A stretch of DNA of 42,698 bases from a virus, in the IMG/VR virus record IMGVR_UViG_3300045996_000520, positions 1 through 42,698 of that record; one strand, 5' to 3'. The position numbers and the translations under genes were made by a program. Of the stretch, positions 12,977-19,914 are shown one piece after another; position 1 is the first letter of the stretch; the number at the start of each line of letters is the position of its first letter. A model generated the notes under the pieces. That model had not been told where the DNA came from. It worked only from the letters and a program-made list of their open reading frames with translations, and searched no databases.

Positions 12977-13267
12977 TTACGCTGCAGCCTTCGCTTGGCC
13001 TACCTGATACGGCATCCACGAGCAGAAGAAACCGTTCTCGGGCTTCGGCTCATCCGGCTGAATCAGCGGCACGCTCGTACGGGCGTGTCCGTTGCCGTTG
13101 TGATCGATCACGTGCAGGTTGACCATATCTCCGTCGCCCCACACATAGGCGACGATCGCTGCGCATGGTTGCGTCGGATCGCTCGCGGTGAATCCCGCCG
13201 TGGCCGAATTGCTTGAAGGCGTGAACCACACAACGCGGCCCACTGTAGGTTTGATCTTCGTCGTCAT
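12977..13267 (-). CDS. Hypothetical phage protein (96 aa)
   Basis: GAGGAGACG precedes two tandem ATGs; the second (13267) is better spaced. The product begins with KIKPTVGRVVWFTP and contains CAAIVAYVWGDGDMVNLHVID, a small all-beta domain. It ends in a Trp/Pro segment (GFFCSWMPYQVGQ). This is a recurrent phage early protein type of unknown function. Confidence 0.65.
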   Translation of the reverse strand: MTTKIKPTVGRVVWFTPSSNSATAGFTASDPTQPCAAIVAYVWGDGDMVNLHVIDHNGNGHARTSVPLIQPDEPKPENGFFCSWMPYQVGQAKAAA

Positions 13268-13292
13268 CATCGTCTCCTCTGTGGTAAGAACA

Positions 13293-13925
13293 TCAACTAG
13301 AAGCTGCTCTTATGCCGCGAGCGATGAGTTCTGCGACTTTGGTGACGACTGCGTTGCCGAGCTGCTTACGTCGGTGTGTCCAATCGGGAAGCTCATCATC
13401 CGTTCCCAATCGCTCGGGTGACGAATCCCAAGACTCTGCAAGCTCATCCGCCACTTTCCGACCCTCCCGCTGCCACCACCCCGACAGCTTCCGTAGCTGC
13501 TCGCAGTCGGCGTTGGCAATAACGAACGCTCTAGCTCGCTCGTGGACCGCTCCAACGTTTGAGGCTCGCACTCGAAGGCACACAGAGGCATACCCGAGCG
13601 TCCACAACTCGCGCCGCAGTTCGGGCACCCATGCGCGCCAGCGATGCCCGGTGTTTTCGACAACAAGCCAATCAGGCTGTAAAGCGCCTTGCTCTTGGGC
13701 CCACTCAATCCAGAGCGCTTCCCGGCCGGTGATAAATCCTGACAAGGGAAGCCCGCGGAGATGATTAACGTTGGGGTAGCGGGGGACGCCAGGCCATCGA
13801 TGCTCGAGCACTCGCTGGCAGCGCTCGTCTGACTCGCAGAATGCGATGGTCTTGATGTCGGCTCTTTCGAATCCAAGCGAGAATCCTCCGATGCCGGAAA
13901 ACAAATCTATGTGAGACCAGTTCAT
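13293..13925 (-). pseudogene. DNA cytosine-5 methyltransferase split over two reading frames
   Basis: Family motifs of a C5 DNA methyltransferase appear in order but alternate between two frames. Frame A has motif I (DLFSGIGGFSLGFE), ENT (13658-13650), VGAVHERARAFVIANA (13556-13509) and QLGNAVV (13364-13344). Frame B has the catalytic SAGFPCQDLS (GFPCQ at 13753-13739), LLPTPTASSYGS (13522-13487) and MMSFPIGHTD (13399-13370). Segments normally lying between motifs appear shortened at each switch. Both frames stay open, giving 210- and 188-residue ORFs. Neither holds a complete enzyme, so this looks like a decayed gene with several compensating deletions. It would have methylated cytosine in phage DNA against host restriction. 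Confidence 0.75.
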
Positions 13926-13939
13926 CGACGCAGCGCGGC

Positions 13940-14173
13940 TCAATCGCTAGTCCAGTAGTCGGTGATGGCAGTGACGGCATCTGCGACCGTGCCGGTCTTC
14001 AGATCGTCCCAGTCGCTCTCATCGAACCAACTGCCTGCCGTATCTTCCGGAACGCCCATCTCAACGAACGCATCGACGAAGGCACTGCGAAACGCGGCTT
14101 TGTGTGCTGCATCGGTCGGCATTGGCGTAAGTCCGGCGCCGGCACCCATCACGCTTGGTTCGTCGTCACTCAT
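13940..14173 (-). CDS. Small acidic hypothetical protein (77 aa)
   Basis: ATG 14173 has GGGGAG upstream. The product is strongly acidic (many Asp/Glu) with helical AAFRSAFVDAFVEMG and a Trp-containing WFDESDWDDLKTG segment. Acidic small early proteins can mimic DNA and inhibit host nucleases, but nothing specific is visible here. Unrecognised. Confidence 0.6.
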   Translation of the reverse strand: MSDDEPSVMGAGAGLTPMPTDAAHKAAFRSAFVDAFVEMGVPEDTAGSWFDESDWDDLKTGTVADAVTAITDYWTSD

Positions 14174-14195
14174 CGAGCTACTCCCCGGTTCAGTG

Positions 14196-14390
14196 CTATT
14201 CGCAGAGATTTGGCCGATGCTTCGGCGGCGCTGGTTCCGTTTCCGTAGTGAGTTTCGTCACGTCGATCTTCGCGAGCAGGTTGCGAAGATTCTCAACGTC
14301 TTCGGCGCATCTCAAAACGATGCGGGCACCGTCGACCTGTTCGCATACGACTATCCCGGCCATCGTCGTGATAAGTGAAAAAGTCTGCAC
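14196..14390 (-). CDS. Small hypothetical protein (64 aa)
   Basis: GTG 14390 is preceded by GGGAGAGTAAGC and lies directly after the upstream stop, so it is preferred over an internal ATG at 14360. The product has MAGIVVCEQVDGARIVLRCAE and a helix (DVENLRNLLAKID), then a Pro/Thr-rich tail. Unrecognised. Confidence 0.55.
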   Translation of the reverse strand: MQTFSLITTMAGIVVCEQVDGARIVLRCAEDVENLRNLLAKIDVTKLTTETEPAPPKHRPNLCE

Positions 14391-14392
14391 GC

Positions 14393-14605
14393 TTACTCTC
14401 CCGGAGTGAGCCTGGGCGACATGCCAGCCGGCGCAAGCCGAATACATCGGCCGCAGGTCGCCTTGTTGTTCGTACCGCCGACGATCTGAACCGAGTCGCC
14501 CTTGACGGTGTCTGCTTCGCTATCGATGCGCGGGTTTCGAGCTGATCGAATGCCGCAAAGCGTCTTGCCGCCGTCGAACGAAACCCAGTAGTGAACGGCG
14601 CTCAT
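14393..14605 (-). CDS. Small putative zinc-ribbon protein (70 aa)
   Basis: The start is ATG 14605, inside the stop of the preceding gene (ATGA) with AAGGTAG upstream. The first part (SAVHYWVSFDGGKTLCGIRS) and a later ATCGRC motif provide three Cys and one His suited to one zinc ion. This layout is frequent in small phage proteins of unknown role. Confidence 0.65.
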   Translation of the reverse strand: MSAVHYWVSFDGGKTLCGIRSARNPRIDSEADTVKGDSVQIVGGTNNKATCGRCIRLAPAGMSPRLTPGE

Positions 14606-15156
14606 GCGCTCACTACCTTCGTTGGAGCGCTTCGCCCGCAGTTCATGACCCAATGCGAGAGGAAGTCGACGCCGGTGCCGAGGAGCGACGCCTTTCGCTC
14701 GTCTCCGCGGTCTGCGTAGTCACACATGAGCTTGCAGAGGAACTCGCTCGCCGCCGCAACGTGATCGGGCGAGTACTTATCGAAATAGTCATCTCTCGGC
14801 GGTGGAGTGGCTATGGTGCTTCGTATAATCGCGGACGCCGCGTCCAGATCACCGCGCGACGGTTGAGGCCATGACAGGCGGTCGGCGAGCTGCTCACGCC
14901 GCGCAGCCTCATCTGATGTGCTCGCAGGCGGTTCGGGAGTAGTTCTTTGCTCTTGCAGTATCTTTACGTGTTGCTCACACGCTTCGAGCATGCCTTGCAG
15001 CGCTTCCTTTGTGTGCTCCAGGTCTTTCGCGGCCTCGACTGCCTGATCGACGTCCTTTGCGTATTCACGACCCTCCGGCAACGGGCAGGCGCGCATCCAC
15101 TCGGCAACCTCGACGAGCCACGTGGACAGGTAATTCGATGAAATTGAGTCCGTCAT
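14602..15156 (-). CDS. Hypothetical phage protein with coiled coil (184 aa)
   Basis: The start is ATG 15156 overlapping the preceding stop (ATGA); the longer frame to 15270 lies within that gene. The product has a helical first 80 residues (a long EGREYAKDVDQAVEAAKDLE segment then EALQGMLEACEQHVKILQEQ), likely coiled-coil. A Pro/Thr linker follows, then a second helical domain. No catalytic motif is visible. Unrecognised. Confidence 0.6.
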   Translation of the reverse strand: MTDSISSNYLSTWLVEVAEWMRACPLPEGREYAKDVDQAVEAAKDLEHTKEALQGMLEACEQHVKILQEQRTTPEPPASTSDEAARREQLADRLSWPQPSRGDLDAASAIIRSTIATPPPRDDYFDKYSPDHVAAASEFLCKLMCDYADRGDERKASLLGTGVDFLSHWVMNCGRSAPTKVVSA

Positions 15157-15401
15157 GATCTGTGGAACTCCGTTACTCGATCGCCCAGCGTTCGCATCTC
15201 GCGCACCATGTTCTTGATCGTCTCTGCGTTCGTCTTTGCCTGGAACTCGAATAAGTTGCGCGAGAAACATGCATTCTTGAACATCGCCAACGCCTCACGC
15301 TTGCGGCCGGCGCGCAGATGGCGAATGAAAACCAGCTGTTCAAAGGCGCTGACGTCGTCCGTAGCGCAGTCCTCTGCGGTGTGCTGTGGATCGGCGCTCA
15401 T
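15153..15401 (-). CDS. Hypothetical phage protein (82 aa)
   Basis: ATG 15401 has GGAG 10 bases upstream and lies in the previous stop (ATGA). The product is mostly helical (FEQLVFIRHLRAGRKREALA and NAETIKNMVREMRTLGDR) with basic patches. Unrecognised. Confidence 0.6.
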   Translation of the reverse strand: MSADPQHTAEDCATDDVSAFEQLVFIRHLRAGRKREALAMFKNACFSRNLFEFQAKTNAETIKNMVREMRTLGDRVTEFHRS

Positions 15402-15553
15402 TGCTTCAATCTCCGATTCTTGAATGCATCGCAGAATCGGCAACGAAGGGCTTCCATTGGCTTGCCCGTCAAAGTCGTGAAGAAGGGGCGAACGACCATC
15501 CAGCTATGGCGTCGCTTGCAGACCTTCTTCTCAGCAGTGTTCGGGTCACTCAT
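15398..15553 (-). CDS. Small putative zinc-binding protein (51 aa)
   Basis: The start is ATG 15553 overlapping the DUF1364 stop, with GAAGGTAG upstream. It is very basic, with VCKRRHSW and RCRFCDAFKNRR segments giving C/H plus C-x2-C ligands. A nucleic-acid-binding zinc protein is plausible. Unrecognised. Confidence 0.6.
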   Translation of the reverse strand: MSDPNTAEKKVCKRRHSWMVVRPFFTTLTGKPMEALRCRFCDAFKNRRLKQ

Positions 15554-15858
15554 GCGGCTACCTTCGCCAGCAGGTGCGGCGCCTTCTCGAGGATGTACGC
15601 CTGCGTGCGGATCATTCCTTCGAGCAGGCACTGGCGAACGAACTCGCGGTCCAGGTGCGTGAAGCGACGGCGGTCGACCGCGTCATGACAGTTGAAGCAG
15701 CCGAACGCGATGAACAGATCCGGCATCTTCTTCCCCGTGCCGTGGTAGCCGGGCAGGGTGACGTGACACGCAACCGTCTGCTCCGGATCGTGCGAGCACA
15801 CGGCGTCGATGCGGATCATGCAAGGCTTGCCGTTGGCGAAGTCAGTTAGTGCGCTCAT
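15550..15858 (-). CDS. DUF1364 / YbcO-like putative nuclease
   Basis: The 102-residue protein shows the YbcO (DUF1364) pattern: GKPCMIRIDAVCSHDPEQTV, then CHVTLPGYHGTGKKMPDLF, a C-x-x-C-H-D-x-x-D-R motif (CFNCHDAVDRR) and a conserved helical end with MIRTQAYI. The family is an HNH-like metal-binding nuclease found in lambdoid recombination regions. It follows NinB with a 17-bp overlap, the usual company. Function as a recombination nuclease is inferred from family and context. Confidence 0.85.
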   Translation of the reverse strand: MSALTDFANGKPCMIRIDAVCSHDPEQTVACHVTLPGYHGTGKKMPDLFIAFGCFNCHDAVDRRRFTHLDREFVRQCLLEGMIRTQAYILEKAPHLLAKVAA

Positions 15859-16237
15859 CTGGGTCCTCTATGTAGATGCCGTGCTCTGCCATGCGCTGCT
15901 GAATAAATGCGACGTACTCCGCAAACTCAGTCGTCGATAGCTTCGAGCTCCGACGCACGGGACGTAGACGCTTACGGCCAAGGCCCTCCAACGTCTCCCA
16001 TCCGCTCCACTCGCCGAGGCAATATTCGTGTACGTCATCTGCAGACCAACCGGGCAATCGCTCGCAGATAGTCTTGTAGACGTAGCCCCACAAAAATCGA
16101 TTCTGTTCATCACTGCGCCTCGGCTTTTTCTCAGTGATCTCGACTCGCCACTCTCTGTCCTTTGAGAGAGCGGAGAGGAACGCAACGATGCGCGCCAAAC
16201 TCCGCTCTCCCTTGGGCAGATTTAGTACCTCAGCCAT
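15842..16237 (-). CDS. ninB: NinB-like recombination protein
   Basis: The 131-residue protein carries the NinB/Orf pattern: EWRVEITEKKPRRSDEQNRF, LWGYVYKTI, and PGWSADDVHEYCLGEW, ending in a helical FIQQRMAEHG. Lambda NinB (Orf) binds single-stranded DNA and helps load annealing proteins in RecBCD-independent recombination. It lies directly after the ERF and SSB-tip genes (ATG 16237 overlapping the previous stop by one base). This gives a complete annealing-type recombination block. Confidence 0.88.
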   Translation of the reverse strand: MAEVLNLPKGERSLARIVAFLSALSKDREWRVEITEKKPRRSDEQNRFLWGYVYKTICERLPGWSADDVHEYCLGEWSGWETLEGLGRKRLRPVRRSSKLSTTEFAEYVAFIQQRMAEHGIYIEDPDERTN

Positions 16238-16488
16238 CAGAACGGGATGTCGTCGTCAAAGCCTGCGGAATCGGTGACCGGCGCTTGAGCGCGTCGCTGC
16301 TCCGTCTGCGCTTCCTTCGGCTTGAATGAGAGCGAGAAGAAACGACCGTTTGTGCCTTCCTTCACCCATGCGCTGATCCAGTACGGCTTACCTTCGATTA
16401 GGCACTGCCCCGTGTGAGTCGGATGCGTGTCCTTCTCTTTGCGCTGGTTGGCACCTAACGTGCCGCTGTTGTCTCGACGTTCACTCAC
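16237..16488 (-). CDS. Small protein ending in an SSB-like C-terminal tip (83 aa)
   Basis: The start is GTG 16488, inside the ERF stop (GTGA). Residues 25-57 (GQCLIEGKPYWISAWVKEG then RFFSLSFKP) form a compact beta-rich domain. A disordered linker follows, and the C-terminus is GFDDDIPF. That tip is nearly identical to the acidic tail by which bacterial SSB recruits recombination and replication proteins. It lacks the rest of an SSB of normal length (about 170 aa). I infer a single-strand-binding or SSB-mimic role in phage recombination; the domain itself is unrecognised. Confidence 0.7.
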   Translation of the reverse strand: MSERRDNSGTLGANQRKEKDTHPTHTGQCLIEGKPYWISAWVKEGTNGRFFSLSFKPKEAQTEQRRAQAPVTDSAGFDDDIPF

Positions 16489-17126
16489 GCTGCAACCCTC
16501 TCACCACGTTTTGCCATCAGATCTTTGATCGTGTCCTTCACCGGGCCGTTCAGCTTCGTCCACACGGCGGTCACGAATGCCTCGCCGCCCTGACGGACTT
16601 CATCCCAGATCTCGAGCACGTTTTTGTCTTCCGTAATCGCCTTGTTGATCCGATTCATGTACTCGGTGGCTTTCTTGGAATCCTGACGATCCCAGCCTTC
16701 AGGCTTCGGGCTGTGGATGTCCTTGTTCGTATCCTTGCCGCTGGCCGCGTTGCCGTCGTCGTCGACCTGAGCCACGCCCACAGCCGCCGCAAGGGCGTAG
16801 CGGCGCCCGTAAGTGATCGCTGAGCCCATCGCTTGCGGGCTGTCGTCCTTCGGGTTCAGGCGCAGTCTTGAGCGCATCCACTGGCCCGATGCGTGGGCGA
16901 GGGTGGTGATGACGAACACGCCGCTGTCATCGGCCTCGGTCTGCTGAATGACGGCCAGACCGTTCTCAGAAAGGGCGGTCCGGCATGCGTCCCACACGCT
17001 CGCCAGGTCCGCATACTTCGACTTGAAGAAGGGATTGGCGGAGTCCTTGAGGGCTCCGGTGATCTTGCCTTGCGCCTTCGCTAGCGCTCCGGCAAGTTCG
17101 TTGATCTGCTCTGATTGCTCGCTCAC
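16485..17126 (-). CDS. erf: ERF-family single-strand annealing protein
   Basis: The start GTG 17126 overlaps the stop of the previous gene (GTGA) and has GGAG upstream. The frame continues to 17306 but that part is not family-like. The 213-residue product shows the ERF core: NELAGALAKAQGKITGALKD, NPFFKSKYADLASVWD, then GLAVIQQTE, RLRLNPKDDSPQAMGSAITY and GRRYALAAAVGV. ERF proteins form rings that anneal complementary strands and circularise phage DNA after infection. Position before NinB and YbcO agrees. Confidence 0.9.
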   Translation of the reverse strand: MSEQSEQINELAGALAKAQGKITGALKDSANPFFKSKYADLASVWDACRTALSENGLAVIQQTEADDSGVFVITTLAHASGQWMRSRLRLNPKDDSPQAMGSAITYGRRYALAAAVGVAQVDDDGNAASGKDTNKDIHSPKPEGWDRQDSKKATEYMNRINKAITEDKNVLEIWDEVRQGGEAFVTAVWTKLNGPVKDTIKDLMAKRGERVAA

Positions 17127-17332
17127 GCTGTTGCTCCAATTCTTGCCATTGCCGTTCGTCGGACACGGTCGATCCTCCACTGCGCGAGGTTCACAACCGC
17201 ACGGTCGGGGTTCTGGTTGTGCCAGGTGACCAGCTTGCGATTGACCTCGGTCGTCTTCTTGTTGAGTCCGACCCGCACGCGCCACATGCGTTCCTGCAGA
17301 TCGCACTCGCGAAAATACTGCTCGTAGTTCAT
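17123..17332 (-). CDS. Small hypothetical protein (69 aa)
   Basis: ATG 17332 lies in the stop of the preceding gene (ATGA). The product is basic and helical, with YEQYFRECDLQERMWRVRVG and WRIDRVRRTAMARIG segments. It directly precedes erf. Unrecognised. Confidence 0.65.
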   Translation of the reverse strand: MNYEQYFRECDLQERMWRVRVGLNKKTTEVNRKLVTWHNQNPDRAVVNLAQWRIDRVRRTAMARIGATA

Positions 17333-17643
17333 TGCTCGTCCTCGATCTCGAAGAACTTGACGCCGTACTTCAGGTACTCACGCGCCACGCACAGTCCGAC
17401 GGCGGTGTAGTCGCCGGCTCGAAGGTGGGCGCGGATCTCATCCGGCTTCACGTCGGTTAGCGCGTCCATCACGTAGCCGTTCGGGTCGTCCTTCATTGCG
17501 ACGTACCGATCGGCGTAGTAGTGCTGCTGCTCGCGCGTCAGGCCGTTGAACGTGCGCTCGGCATCGCTCACGCGCTTGATGGGGCGCAACAGGGCCTCAA
17601 ACTGGTGGTCGAGGACTTCGAGGAATGCTTTGTCGACACTCAT
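17329..17643 (-). CDS. Hypothetical phage protein (104 aa)
   Basis: The product starts at ATG 17643 within the preceding stop. It is helical with FLEVLDHQFEALLRPIKR, LTREQQHYYADRYVAM and a C-terminal REYLKYGVKFFEIEDEQ. No motif is recognised; probably an early accessory of the recombination block. Confidence 0.65.
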   Translation of the reverse strand: MSVDKAFLEVLDHQFEALLRPIKRVSDAERTFNGLTREQQHYYADRYVAMKDDPNGYVMDALTDVKPDEIRAHLRAGDYTAVGLCVAREYLKYGVKFFEIEDEQ

Positions 17644-17828
17644 GCGGCCTCCAACTGACGCAGCATTTCGAGCTGCTGTTCTTCGGGCATCGCCATGATT
17701 CCGCTAATGTCGATGGCCTCTTTCGTCTCGCGACTGACGGCGACCGGGCTGCGCGGATGCATCAGCATTTCCCGGCGCGCCATGGCGATCAGGTGCTCGG
17801 CTTCGTCTGCGTATTGGTCGATGAACAT
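17640..17828 (-). CDS. Small hypothetical protein (62 aa)
   Basis: AGGAG upstream fixes the start at ATG 17828 rather than the longer frame to 17951. The product is acidic and helical, with QYADEAEHLIAMARREML and a PEEQQLEMLRQLEAA end. Unrecognised. Confidence 0.6.
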   Translation of the reverse strand: MFIDQYADEAEHLIAMARREMLMHPRSPVAVSRETKEAIDISGIMAMPEEQQLEMLRQLEAA

Positions 17829-17847
17829 CACATTTCTCCTGTTCGGG

Positions 17848-18024
17848 TCATCGCTCGACATTGCCGAGCGGCTTGCATTCGTACTTGACGGTGCCTTCGA
17901 CAAAGGCACCGTACCGCTTGCAGCTGTCTTCGACGCTCTCGGTGCCAGCACTGAATCCGGTCATGAAGATCGCGATCGCTACAGCTGTAGCGACAAAACC
18001 TAAGAGGGCACTAATTCCGTCCAT
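17848..18024 (-). CDS. Small membrane protein (58 aa)
   Basis: ATG 18024 has GGAGCG upstream. One membrane segment (ISALLGFVATAVAIAIFMTG) is followed by about 35 residues with two cysteines (SCKRYGAFV, YECKPLG). These could form a disulphide outside the cytoplasm. Unrecognised. Confidence 0.6.
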   Translation of the reverse strand: MDGISALLGFVATAVAIAIFMTGFSAGTESVEDSCKRYGAFVEGTVKYECKPLGNVER

Positions 18025-18051
18025 ACGCGCTCCGTTCGTGTGTGCTGTGCA

Positions 18052-18327
18052 TCAGCCGGGCAACGGGAAATTCCCCGTCTTGCGGTTGTGGTGGATGTCG
18101 GCGACCAAGTGACGCGCAGCCTTCAGTCGATCTTTGTAGGGACCGTTCATGTTCGCGGCATGCCACTTAATCGCATCTTCTCGACGACACATCGGGCACG
18201 GCACGTCGTCATCGCGGTCGTACAGGTTGCCGTCGCTGTCGCAGTGATCTGCATCGAACAGACGCCCCTCGATGCAGACCGAGTCCGGATAGCGAGCGCC
18301 AAATTCGTAGCCTTGGTAGTTGCACAT
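18052..18327 (-). CDS. Putative zinc-binding early protein (91 aa)
   Basis: The start at 18327 is supported by GGAGCG about 12 bases upstream. The product has five cysteines and several histidines, including DDVPCPMCRREDAIKWH and a basic helix KDRLKAARHLVADIHHNRK. A zinc-stabilised small domain is likely. Unrecognised function. Confidence 0.65.
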   Translation of the reverse strand: MCNYQGYEFGARYPDSVCIEGRLFDADHCDSDGNLYDRDDDVPCPMCRREDAIKWHAANMNGPYKDRLKAARHLVADIHHNRKTGNFPLPG

Positions 18328-18343
18328 ACCCGAGTTCGCTCCG

Positions 18344-18544
18344 TTATCGAGCCCGCAGGGTGAGGAGCGCCCCACCCTGTTGGGCTGTCGTAGTGAGGGA
18401 CGGCACTGCGAGCGCGACGGGTGTCCGGGTTCCACTCCCACGGGTCCGCAATGGGCCTAAGCTCTCGCAGAAGCTTTCGGCTCGAATGGCTCTGCCACGT
18501 GCGCTAGGCACGCTCGCCCTCTTCGTGGTGCATTCGATTTTCAT
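18344..18544 (-). CDS. Possible small basic protein (66 aa)
   Basis: ATG 18544 overlaps the stop of the preceding gene (ATGA). The product is Arg/Ala/Thr-rich (a LRTRGSGTRTPVALAVP segment) with few acidic residues, so it is less convincing as a folded protein. It fills what would otherwise be a 200-bp gap between coupled genes. Confidence 0.4.
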   Translation of the reverse strand: MKIECTTKRASVPSARGRAIRAESFCESLGPLRTRGSGTRTPVALAVPSLTTTAQQGGALLTLRAR

Positions 18545-18822
18545 GCTGCTTTTCTGCTGGCCGCACCGTTGCGCACGGTCAACCGCGGCGACGCACGCTG
18601 AACTCTGCTGCGCACATGGCAGCGAACGACGTACAGATGACCCTCGGCGCTCTCGCGATCCGACGCGCCGTATTCGCGATCCGGCCAACTCACGATCCAG
18701 CTACGCAATCCCGGATAGCGCGCGTATGGCGTGATCGTTCCGCCGCGCTCGCGAGCAAGGCGCAGGATTCGGCGCGGATCTTCTTCGCGCCAGTTCGAAT
18801 GCATGCTGTATGCGGATGCCAT
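18541..18822 (-). CDS. Small basic hypothetical protein (93 aa)
   Basis: ATG 18822 has AGGAG 9 bases upstream. The first 60 residues (PRRILRLARERGGTITPYAR, then GLRSWIVSWPDREYG) look like a small globular alpha/beta domain. The C-terminal third is Arg-rich and may be disordered. Unrecognised. Confidence 0.6.
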   Translation of the reverse strand: MASAYSMHSNWREEDPRRILRLARERGGTITPYARYPGLRSWIVSWPDREYGASDRESAEGHLYVVRCHVRSRVQRASPRLTVRNGAASRKAA

Positions 18823-18852
18823 GTGTTGAACTCCTGCTGATTTGGTAGTGAG

Positions 18853-19005
18853 CTAGTCGCAGAAGATGCAGGCGACCGGCGCGCTGTCTTCTTTGCGCTC
18901 TAGCCACTTCGTGTCGTTGCACTCTTCGCAGTGCGGAGCAGGCTCGATTGCCGGCTTCTCGAAAGGAGCCAGCAGGATGTCTTTGGCGAGTTGTTGGATA
19001 TCCAT
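18853..19005 (-). CDS. Small zinc-ribbon protein (50 aa)
   Basis: The frame ATG 19005 to TAG 18853 encodes a 50-residue acidic protein with two C-x2-C pairs (HCEECND and ACIFCD). They are separated by a short charged loop, a four-Cys zinc ribbon. The N-terminus is a helix (DIQQLAKDILLAPFEK). Function unknown; nucleic-acid or protein binding is plausible. Confidence 0.6.
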   Translation of the reverse strand: MDIQQLAKDILLAPFEKPAIEPAPHCEECNDTKWLERKEDSAPVACIFCD

Positions 19006-19037
19006 CTTTAGGTTCTCGTGTTGTGCTGGTTTTAGGT

Positions 19038-19199
19038 TTAGTTGATGCGCTCGAGCTTTCCAGCGGCGGTGATGCGGTACTCGCGGATGGCTCCCATCAC
19101 CGTGTGCATCGCGATGTAGCCATCGCCGTCACGACCAACGATCGTCAGGAGCTTCCCGCTGATCGTCACTTCGCTTCCGACTTTGTATTTCGTTGCCAT
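19038..19199 (-). CDS. Small beta-rich hypothetical protein (53 aa)
   Basis: ATG 19199 has GGGAG upstream. The product shows KYKVGSEVTISGKLLTIVGR and GYIAMHTVMGAIREYRIT, regular beta strands of an SH3-like or KOW-like small barrel. It is the second gene of the leftward operon. Unrecognised. Confidence 0.6.
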   Translation of the reverse strand: MATKYKVGSEVTISGKLLTIVGRDGDGYIAMHTVMGAIREYRITAAGKLERIN

Positions 19200-19215
19200 C
19201 GTGCTCACTCCCGAT

Positions 19216-19338
19216 CTATCTGTGCTTCCGGACCTGCAAACCCGCGATCACTTGTGCGATCAGCTTCTTTGCTGCCTCGAGGTTTCCGGCTTCGATCGCG
19301 ACCAGTGCCGCTCGCAGAACCCGTATCGCCTCGCTCAT
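19216..19338 (-). CDS. First gene of the leftward early operon (40 aa)
   Basis: ATG 19338 lies about 14 bp after the -10 of the proposed left promoter, so the leader would be very short. The 40-residue product is a pair of amphipathic helices (SEAIRVLRAALVAIEAGNLE, then AAKKLIAQVIAGLQV). Unknown role; by position it would be among the first phage proteins made. Confidence 0.5.
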   Translation of the reverse strand: MSEAIRVLRAALVAIEAGNLEAAKKLIAQVIAGLQVRKHR

Positions 19339-19351
19339 CACCATGGATTGC

Positions 19352-19392
19352 ATTGAACACCATCTGGTGTAAGCTGTCAACACCAAATGGTG
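19352..19392 (-). promoter_or_regulatory. Left early promoter with two operators (pL/OL-like)
   Basis: On the minus strand TTGACA (19380-19375, perfect -35) is separated by 17 bp from TTCAAT (19357-19352, -10). Operator CACC-ATCT-GGTG (19358-19369) fills the spacer and CACC-AAAT-GGTG (19381-19392) abuts the -35. The same CACC-N4-GGTG pattern occurs three times beside cro. Repressor bound here would shut off the leftward operon, as at lambda OL. The site pair also lies upstream of the plus-strand HNH gene at 19414. Confidence 0.75.
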
Positions 19393-19413
19393 AAATTACC
19401 AACGAGGCTCGAG

Positions 19414-19914
19414 ATGACGCAGAAATTGAGACTTTGGTGGGATTACGACAGCGACACCTGGCGGGAGGGTCAGGGGTTTAGCCAGAACGGCAACTGGCGT
19501 GACGACTTGGGGGCGTTCAAGTCGAAGTGGCTTACAAGGTGTTCCGTGTGCGGGGTTCAGCAGCTCACGGGGGTGAATCGCCCTTGTCGTTGCGCAGAAT
19601 GCAAGACAAGGCACGCGGCGCTGGCAGTCTCATTGCGAGGTCCTGCGCATGCTGCGGTAATGGCTGCCGTCCAGTTGGGTCAGCTGCCTAGACTAGATGG
19701 AGCCGTTTCATGCGTTGATTGTGGGCAGCCGGCGCACGTGTATGACCACAGGGAGTACGCCAAGCCACTAGATGTGGTCCCGGTATGTCGCTCCTGCAAT
19801 TTCCGGAGGGGGCCAGCAAAGGAAATGGCGCCCCACGTTAGAAAACGTTGGAACGTAGGGCACTCGGTGCGGCTTAGGCGCGCTTCCGGCGCCGGGACTG
19901 GATCTTGCGAATAG
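19414..19914 (+). CDS. HNH-type endonuclease-like zinc protein (166 aa)
   Basis: The start ATG 19414 has GAGG 7 bases upstream; an ATG at 19387 would lie inside an operator. The product has an N-terminal WWDYDSDTWREGQGF region and a Cys cluster (CSVCGV, CRCAEC). A C-terminal HNH-like motif follows: CVDCGQPAHVYDHREYAKPL, then VPVCRSCNFRRG. These bind zinc and a catalytic metal with His in the DHR segment. It is not at the terminase, so a cos or packaging role is unlikely; homing or early nuclease roles are possible. Its end overlaps the repressor end by 41 bp, tail to tail. Confidence 0.7.
   Translation: MTQKLRLWWDYDSDTWREGQGFSQNGNWRDDLGAFKSKWLTRCSVCGVQQLTGVNRPCRCAECKTRHAALAVSLRGPAHAAVMAAVQLGQLPRLDGAVSCVDCGQPAHVYDHREYAKPLDVVPVCRSCNFRRGPAKEMAPHVRKRWNVGHSVRLRRASGAGTGSCE

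Noticed and set aside
18395-18440. tRNA-like fragment suggested by antisense GVEPGHP
   Set aside because: The T-loop would read TTCCACT, which does not fit the TTCRANY consensus, and no anticodon or acceptor stem pairs.
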